Source: an uncultured Bacteroidota bacterium (GTDB taxonomy: Bacteria; Bacteroidota; Bacteroidia; UKL13-3). From it: 57,001 bases of DNA. The stretch is from positions 1-57,001 of the forward strand of contig CAIUDH010000016.1 in the NCBI GenBank assembly GCA_903897855.1. The letters run 5' to 3'. Below, piece by piece: positions 52,122 to 57,001 of the stretch (its first letter is position 1; each line of letters opens with the position of its first letter). The translations under genes were made by a program, and so were the position numbers. Under the pieces are notes generated by a model. It saw nothing but the letters and a program-made list of their open reading frames with translations. It searched no databases and was not told the DNA's origin.

Positions 52122-54839
52122 CTAACCCTTATACTGCCCTTTGCTTTTTCTGATATTCACCGCTACTACTTTATACTCAGGGCATAAAGCTTCGCTATCA
52201 TGCTCATCACTGGTAATTAAATTGAGCATCACCTCCGGAAAATGGAAGGTGGTACTTAAAATACCCGGTTTTACCTCCGTCGTTAAACGCGCTTTTATAT
52301 CCACCTTGCCCCGTGGCGATTCGACACATACCATATCGCCCTCGTGAATTAAATTTTTCTCAGCATCGGTTGGGTTTATCAACAATACATCTTCCGTAAG
52401 GATTTCTACATTTCCGGTTCTACGAGTCATGGTGCCTGAATTATAATGTTCTAATTCCCGGTTCGTAGTTATGATATACGGATATTCCTTTCCGTGTTTA
52501 ATCGTTTCTTGGCTCTCTTTAAAATCGAAATAATGAAATTTACCTTTGCCTCGATGGAATTTATGATGATGCAATATTTCTGTATCGGAGCCATCTTTTC
52601 GTACCGGCCACTGCTTCCCATTTTCACCCAGCTCATCCCATTTTACACCCTCAAAGAAAGGAACGATTTGAGAGATCTCTTCCAACATGGTATCGGCTTG
52701 ATAAACGGGTTGAGGATAGCCCATCTTATTCATCATGTCGACCATGATTTCGCCATCACTTTTTGTTCCTGATAATGGCTCCACTACTTTTTGGACCCGT
52801 TGTATTCTTCGTTCGGCGTTGGTATAGGTTCCGCTTTTTTCTAAGAAAGAAGCGCCTGGCAAAATCACCGTGGCATATTTGGCCGTTTCTGTTAAAAACA
52901 ATTCCTGCAATACCAAGAGCTCCAAATTTTCCATAGCGGCAATCACCTTATTGGTGTTTGGATCCGTCTGCACCACATCCTCACCCATCAACCACAGTGC
53001 CTTTAATTTTCCTTCAATAGATGCTTCAAACATCTCCGGGATTTTTAATCCTTTACTAAAGGGGATTTTTGTTTTGTAAAACTCTTCATACTGTTTATTC
53101 ACTTGTGGGTCATACGCATTCATATAACCTGCTCCCAGATGGGGCTGACAACCCATATCGGCTGCTCCTTGCACATTGTTTTGTCCGCGCAGTGGATTTA
53201 CGCCCACCCCTTTGCGACCTATATTACCGGTTATCATGGCCAAATCGGCAATGAGCATCACGGTATAAGATCCTTGTGTATGTTCGGTCACGCCTAAGCC
53301 GTGAAACGACATGGCGTTGGGAGCACTCGCATACGCCATAGCAGCTTGTCTTACAAGGTTTCTATCGACATCCGTGATTTTCTCCATGGCATCGAGGTCA
53401 ATCTTTAAAATCTGCTCGCAGAAATCAGCATATCCTTCGGTACGATTTTCAATAAACTCCTTCGCTTCCAGCCCTTCAGTGATGATATAATACAACATCA
53501 TATTGAGTAAAGCTACGTTCGTGCCTGGTTTTAATTGCAGATGATAGGTGGCGTATCGCGCCACTTCAGTTCTTCTGGGATCAATTACGATGGTTGTCTT
53601 CCCTTTCATCGCAAATTGTTTTAATTTAACCCCGGTTACCGGATGCGCATCCGTCGGATTCGCACCGATAATCATAATACAATCGGTGTGTTTAATATCT
53701 TCTACAGAGTTTGTAGCAGCGCCTGTACCAAAAGCTTTTTGCATTCCATGGGCGGTAGGCGAATGGCAAACACGGGCACAACAATCAATATTATTAGTAC
53801 CAATAACGGCTCTAATAAACTTCTGCATCAAATAGTTTTCTTCATTGGTACAGCGTGCAGAAGAAATTCCTGCAATAGAATCGGGGCCATGTTTTTCTTT
53901 GATGGCTGTTAACTTCTCGCTGATAAAGTCGTAGGCTTCATCCCAAGTGGCCGGTTCTAAAACTCCATTTCTTCGAATCAACGGAGTTCGCAATCTATCG
54001 GGATGATTATAAAATGAAAAAGCAAATCGTCCTTTTAAACAGGTATGTCCTTGATTCACCTCCGCATCATAGGGTGCTTGAATCGATTTCACCTTCCCAT
54101 TTAATACCGACACTTCTAAATTACAACCTACTCCACAATAGGTACAAATGGTACGAATTTTCTTATCGGCTACCACCGATTTTGATTCGAACACATCGGA
54201 GATCGCAGAAGTAGGGCAGGCTTGAGCACAAGCCCCACAGCTCACACAATCGGAATCAAAAAAAGAATCGTTATAACTCTTCACGATATGGCTATCGAAG
54301 CCTCTCCCTGCCATGCTTAAAACAAATTCTCCTTGCACCTCATCACAGGCACGAACACATCTAAAACAATTGATGCATTTGGAAAAATCGGAAGTCATAT
54401 AGGGATGACTTAAGTCTTTGGTTCTGTTTAAATGATTTTTACCTTCCGGGTATCGCACATCGCGCACGCCCACTTTGGCGGCAACACTTTGCAATTCGCA
54501 ATTATTATTTACTTCACACGTTAAACAATCGAGCGGATGGTCGGTGAGCACCAGCTCTATAATATTCTTACGCAATTTAACAATCCTGTCGCTATGCGTA
54601 TAAATGTATGAGTTTGGTATTACTGGGGTATGGCAAGAGGCTTGCGATTTGGCTGGCCCCTGCGCTGTAAAAGCGACGTCGACACTGCACACTCGACAGG
54701 AACCGAAAGGCTCTAAATTGGGTGCATCACACAGCGTAGGCACCAGCTCCTTTCCAAGATTTCTGCGTACGAAACTGAGAATCGTTTCCCCTTCGAAAAT
54801 GGGATAAATGGTGTCGTTGATATAGGCTGATAAACTCAT
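52122..54839 (-). CDS. fdhF: NAD-linked formate dehydrogenase, molybdopterin (alpha) subunit, Cys type
   Basis: A 905-aa catalytic subunit oxidising formate to CO2. From the N-terminus it has a [2Fe-2S] plant-type domain (Cys37, 48, 51, 69), the HPLDCLTCEVNNNCEL region with [4Fe-4S] ligands, then two ferredoxin-type clusters (CINCFRCVRACDE and CVSCGACAQACPTSA). The Mo-bis-MGD domain opens with a [4Fe-4S] motif (CTYCGVGCNLEV). The active-site residue is Cys358 in ARVCHSPTAHG, so this is a Cys and not a selenocysteine enzyme. There is no Tat signal, as expected for a cytosolic NAD-dependent FDH (FdsA-like). It lies 3 bp after the NADH-side subunit. Confidence 0.93.
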   Translation of the reverse strand: MSLSAYINDTIYPIFEGETILSFVRRNLGKELVPTLCDAPNLEPFGSCRVCSVDVAFTAQGPAKSQASCHTPVIPNSYIYTHSDRIVKLRKNIIELVLTDHPLDCLTCEVNNNCELQSVAAKVGVRDVRYPEGKNHLNRTKDLSHPYMTSDFSKCINCFRCVRACDEVQGEFVLSMAGRGFDSHIVKSYNDSFFDSDCVSCGACAQACPTSAISDVFESKSVVADKKIRTICTYCGVGCNLEVSVLNGKVKSIQAPYDAEVNQGHTCLKGRFAFSFYNHPDRLRTPLIRRNGVLEPATWDEAYDFISEKLTAIKEKHGPDSIAGISSARCTNEENYLMQKFIRAVIGTNNIDCCARVCHSPTAHGMQKAFGTGAATNSVEDIKHTDCIMIIGANPTDAHPVTGVKLKQFAMKGKTTIVIDPRRTEVARYATYHLQLKPGTNVALLNMMLYYIITEGLEAKEFIENRTEGYADFCEQILKIDLDAMEKITDVDRNLVRQAAMAYASAPNAMSFHGLGVTEHTQGSYTVMLIADLAMITGNIGRKGVGVNPLRGQNNVQGAADMGCQPHLGAGYMNAYDPQVNKQYEEFYKTKIPFSKGLKIPEMFEASIEGKLKALWLMGEDVVQTDPNTNKVIAAMENLELLVLQELFLTETAKYATVILPGASFLEKSGTYTNAERRIQRVQKVVEPLSGTKSDGEIMVDMMNKMGYPQPVYQADTMLEEISQIVPFFEGVKWDELGENGKQWPVRKDGSDTEILHHHKFHRGKGKFHYFDFKESQETIKHGKEYPYIITTNRELEHYNSGTMTRRTGNVEILTEDVLLINPTDAEKNLIHEGDMVCVESPRGKVDIKARLTTEVKPGILSTTFHFPEVMLNLITSDEHDSEALCPEYKVVAVNIRKSKGQYKG

Positions 54840-54842
54840 TAA

Positions 54843-56495
54843 TTATTTTTTAAAATAGGGAGATAATTCTTCTTCAAAATATTTCATAGCATTTTTTATT
54901 GGAAGCGGCAGCCCCCCTCCAAGGGCACATAGAGAGCCTGTTTCCATTGTTTCAAGTAAATCATGCATGAGGTTCATATCAATTTTGTAATCCTCTGTTT
55001 GCGCTTTCCCTACCATCTCATAACCGCGTGTTGAACCCAGACGGCAAGGGAAGCATTTACCACAACTCTCGTGTGCCGTGAATTTAAACAGATGTTCAAT
55101 ATATTTTATTAACGGATAGCTTTCGGGGATGCATACGATAGAAGCATGGCCGAGCAGAAATCCTTCTTTGGCAAAAGCATCGAAGTCGATGGCAAGGTCA
55201 TTTATTTTACTTACGGGAACTAAACCACCGAGTGGCCCACCAATATGCATGGCTTTCACTGCACTTTTAAAGCCGCCACCCAATTCATAGATCACGACGC
55301 TTAAAGGGGTACCCATATCAACTTCATAAATCCCAGGATGATTGAAATATCCATCGAGTGAAATTAATTTTGTTCCGGTTGATTTTTGGGTACCTATGGC
55401 CGCAAATGCCTCTCCACCCTGTTTAAAAATAAATGGCAGGTTAGCCAGGGTTTCCACATTATTAACTACGGTAGGTTCATTAAACAAACCTTGCTGTGTT
55501 GGATAAGGAGGGCGAATTCTAACCTCAGGTCGTTGTCCTTCGATCGATGAAAGCAGGGCCGTTTCTTCTCCGCATATATAGGCGCCTTGGGCTTTTATCA
55601 CTTTGAAATCATAACTGAACCCAGAACCGTTAATATTTTCTCCAATTAATTTTTCTTTTCTTAGTGCCTCAATAGCATTAGAAATGATGGTCACCGACTC
55701 AGGATATTCGCCACGGATATAAACCACACCATACTCCGCACCAGCCATATAACCTGCCAGCATCATGCCCTGGAGCAAGGCATGGGGCCTGTTCTCCATA
55801 ATGAACCTATCGGAATAAGCTCCGGGATCGCCTTCATCGGCATTACACACGATAAATTTGGTATTTGAAATCGCATTTTTGCACGACTCCAGTTTAAAGG
55901 CCATCGAGAATCCAGCCCCGCCTCTGCCACGTAATCCGGCAATTTTAAGTTGTGCTAAGAGGTCAGTAGGCGATTTTTCGAGCGAGGATAGGAAGGTCTT
56001 ATAATATTCGGTAACAGGGCCATATTCGCTGGTAAGGATGGGCGTTCCTTTACTGCCCACAAGGTATTTCTCTGCTGTTAATTGCTTCCCTTTTTTAATC
56101 TCAAGGATATGCTCAATATCATTTCCGGAATAGTTTTCACCCTCAATTTGGAAGGCACTGTTTTCATGGCAACGCCCTAAGCAACACATCTCACCGGTTT
56201 CTTCAGGAGCATAATGAGCACTCATTTTGTGGTGGAGAGCCTCCTGCGTGCCCGCCACCAAGCAGGCACTACCATTGCAGATATAAACTTTTTTGCCTTG
56301 GTTCTCTGGCTTCAAAAAGTCATAAAAAGATACGGTACCATATACCGAAGATTTTCCAATTAAAAACTCTTGTCGAATTTTCTCGAGGTGATCCTTGGTT
56401 GGTGTTCCTGTTTCTGAGGCCGCCTTCCCCAGCGCCTCAAATAAATTGTTGCTTAGCCCTTTTCGGCCCGAAAGATTACTTAAGTTCTTTGACAT
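54843..56495 (-). CDS. NAD-linked formate dehydrogenase, flavin/NADH (beta-gamma fused) subunit
   Basis: A 550-aa fusion of a NuoE-like and a NuoF-like module, equal to FdsG plus FdsB. The N-terminal thioredoxin-like part carries [2Fe-2S] ligands Cys73, 78, 105 and 109 (CNGSACLVAGT and CCLGRC). The NuoF part has the FMN/NAD glycine-rich site (LKIAGLRGRGGAGFSMAFK), NADEGDPGAYSDRF, and the [4Fe-4S] motif ESCGKCFPCRLGSTRG. It passes electrons from the alpha subunit to NAD. No complex I genes surround it, so it belongs with formate dehydrogenase. First gene of the two-gene operon. Confidence 0.92.
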   Translation of the reverse strand: MSKNLSNLSGRKGLSNNLFEALGKAASETGTPTKDHLEKIRQEFLIGKSSVYGTVSFYDFLKPENQGKKVYICNGSACLVAGTQEALHHKMSAHYAPEETGEMCCLGRCHENSAFQIEGENYSGNDIEHILEIKKGKQLTAEKYLVGSKGTPILTSEYGPVTEYYKTFLSSLEKSPTDLLAQLKIAGLRGRGGAGFSMAFKLESCKNAISNTKFIVCNADEGDPGAYSDRFIMENRPHALLQGMMLAGYMAGAEYGVVYIRGEYPESVTIISNAIEALRKEKLIGENINGSGFSYDFKVIKAQGAYICGEETALLSSIEGQRPEVRIRPPYPTQQGLFNEPTVVNNVETLANLPFIFKQGGEAFAAIGTQKSTGTKLISLDGYFNHPGIYEVDMGTPLSVVIYELGGGFKSAVKAMHIGGPLGGLVPVSKINDLAIDFDAFAKEGFLLGHASIVCIPESYPLIKYIEHLFKFTAHESCGKCFPCRLGSTRGYEMVGKAQTEDYKIDMNLMHDLLETMETGSLCALGGGLPLPIKNAMKYFEEELSPYFKK

Positions 56496-56664
56496 CGATT
56501 TCTAACTTTTCCCTCTACTACTCTACGTTGGATTTAATCAACATCAATCAATCGAGGATTTATTTAAATACTAAATTAAATATTCTGTTTAAAATTCAAT
56601 CAGTTACAACTTCGACACCCCCGAATCTATCTTATAATTGCGAAGTATTGTATCCCATATCGGT

Positions 56665-56672
56665 CAAAGATA
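56665..56672 (-). promoter_or_regulatory. Probable -7 box of the formate dehydrogenase operon
   Basis: TATCTTTG on the minus strand matches TAnnTTTG, about 169 nt upstream of the ATG at 56495, so the leader would be long. No exact -33 TTG is present at ideal spacing. Confidence 0.4.
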
Positions 56673-56760
56673 TAAATATATTTTTAACCTAACCATACCA
56701 TTATTTCCAAATTCGATTCATTTGATGCCGCTATAAACCTTTATTGCAAAAAAATTTGAT

Positions 56761-56794
56761 TTTAGAAAAAGGCAGAAGATCCTGTTTTTCTAAA
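56761..56794 (-). terminator. Possible terminator of a leftward gene entering from the right edge
   Basis: TTTAGAAAAA (56761-56770) and TTTTTCTAAA (56785-56794) form a perfect 10-bp but AT-rich stem with a 14-nt loop. On the minus strand, a T-rich run follows shortly after. It would end a transcript entering from beyond 57001. The weak stem keeps confidence low. Confidence 0.3.
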
Positions 56795-56926
56795 TTTGGT
56801 GGCGTAGAAATTTTGAATACCCGAATGTTGGGTACTGCTTAAAAAGGTATTCTTTGCTATAAATTATCTGCCTGCCGATGGTTGCGGTGGCATCCATTGC
56901 GCTTGTACGTGCCTTTTTAATAGGGG

Positions 56927-57001
56927 CTAGAATACTTCTGGATAGCCAATATCCACAAAAGCATTTTCAAGTTTATGCTTGTGGCCTAATTCCATATTCA
57001 T
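56927..57001 (-). CDS. Possible C-terminal end of a gene continuing beyond the right edge
   Basis: An open frame of 24 codons and a stop lies at the edge on the minus strand, ending ...NAFVDIGYPEVF. It contains ATGs at its visible start but may simply continue out of the window. I cannot name it, and the frame is too short to be sure it is coding. A candidate terminator lies 130 bp downstream. Confidence 0.25.
   Translation of the reverse strand: MNMELGHKHKLENAFVDIGYPEVF

Larger units (their letters stand above)
56496..57001. other. Right-edge region upstream of the formate dehydrogenase operon
   Basis: No long gene is supported. Contents are a -7-like box for the formate dehydrogenase operon (56665-56672), a 10-bp inverted repeat (56761-56770 with 56785-56794), and a few short frames that run into the edge, including a minus-strand frame ending at 56927. 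See the separate entries. Confidence 0.5.

Noticed and set aside
53766-53768. Selenocysteine at the formate dehydrogenase active site
   Set aside because: The codon is TGC (Cys) in the ARVCHSPT motif. No in-frame TGA is used, and no SECIS-like element is needed.
54843-56495. Complex I (NuoE/NuoF) subunit
   Set aside because: The gene shows a NuoE-NuoF fusion, but it is 3 bp from an FdsA-type molybdopterin subunit and no other nuo genes surround it, so it belongs to a soluble formate dehydrogenase.
56879-57001. Plus-strand open frame (MVAVASIALVRAFLI...) running off the right edge
   Set aside because: Only 41 codons are visible, there is no -7 box or clear start context, and it overlaps a competing minus-strand frame. 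Neither can be favoured.

Overview
The window is chromosomal DNA from a member of the Bacteroidota. The main evidence is a giant secreted protein ending in a type-B type IX secretion (CHU_C-like) sorting domain, an exbB-exbD-exbD-tonB operon, the eno-ftsB gene pair, a three-gene type-B succinate dehydrogenase (sdhC-A-B), and promoters of the Bacteroidota form (-33 TTG, about 19 bp, -7 TAnnTTTG). I could not place it below phylum. I see no rRNA, tRNA, CRISPR array, insertion sequence or prophage, so this looks like ordinary core chromosome with some accessory genes.

Layout. 1-6.8 kb, mostly leftward: an edge-truncated coiled-coil membrane protein, two unknown genes, an FtsB/DivIC cell-division protein, enolase, a DsbD-type reductase, a stand-alone copy of the DsbD N-terminal domain, and a small lipoprotein. 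6.8-9.3 kb, leftward: accB-accC of acetyl-CoA carboxylase with a half-size asparaginase-domain gene. 9.6-12.8 kb, rightward: the exbB-exbD-exbD-tonB operon with a consensus promoter and an intrinsic terminator. 12.8-19.8 kb: 4-hydroxyphenylpyruvate dioxygenase, aat with a TMTC-like membrane TPR protein (leftward), a LYS1-like saccharopine dehydrogenase, a Cys/Met-metabolism PLP enzyme, a 57-residue membrane protein and a zinc peptidase. 19.8-26.1 kb: sdhCAB (leftward), recO, and an aminotransferase with a beta-barrel-like protein.

26.3-37.1 kb: the 1655-residue type IX cargo, an OmpA-family protein, an MBOAT/SGNH acyl-transfer pair (leftward) and mutL. 37.3-44.1 kb: a complete leftward RND efflux operon (TetR regulator, TolC-like channel, membrane-fusion protein, RND pump), with a perfect 14-bp inverted repeat upstream of the regulator that is very likely its operator. 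44.3-50.6 kb, rightward: a methylmalonyl-CoA mutase catalytic subunit without a B12 domain, uvrA and asnS. 50.8-56.5 kb: a second Cys/Met PLP enzyme and a leftward two-gene soluble NAD-linked formate dehydrogenase. The right 500 bp holds only weak features.

The most notable system-level observation is that many -7 boxes lie only 3-9 nt from the start codon, which predicts leaderless or near-leaderless mRNAs. No wholly new multi-gene system is evident. The best leads are this start-site architecture, the efflux operator, the duplicated DsbD sensor-like domain, the MBOAT/SGNH pair and the repeat-built surface protein.
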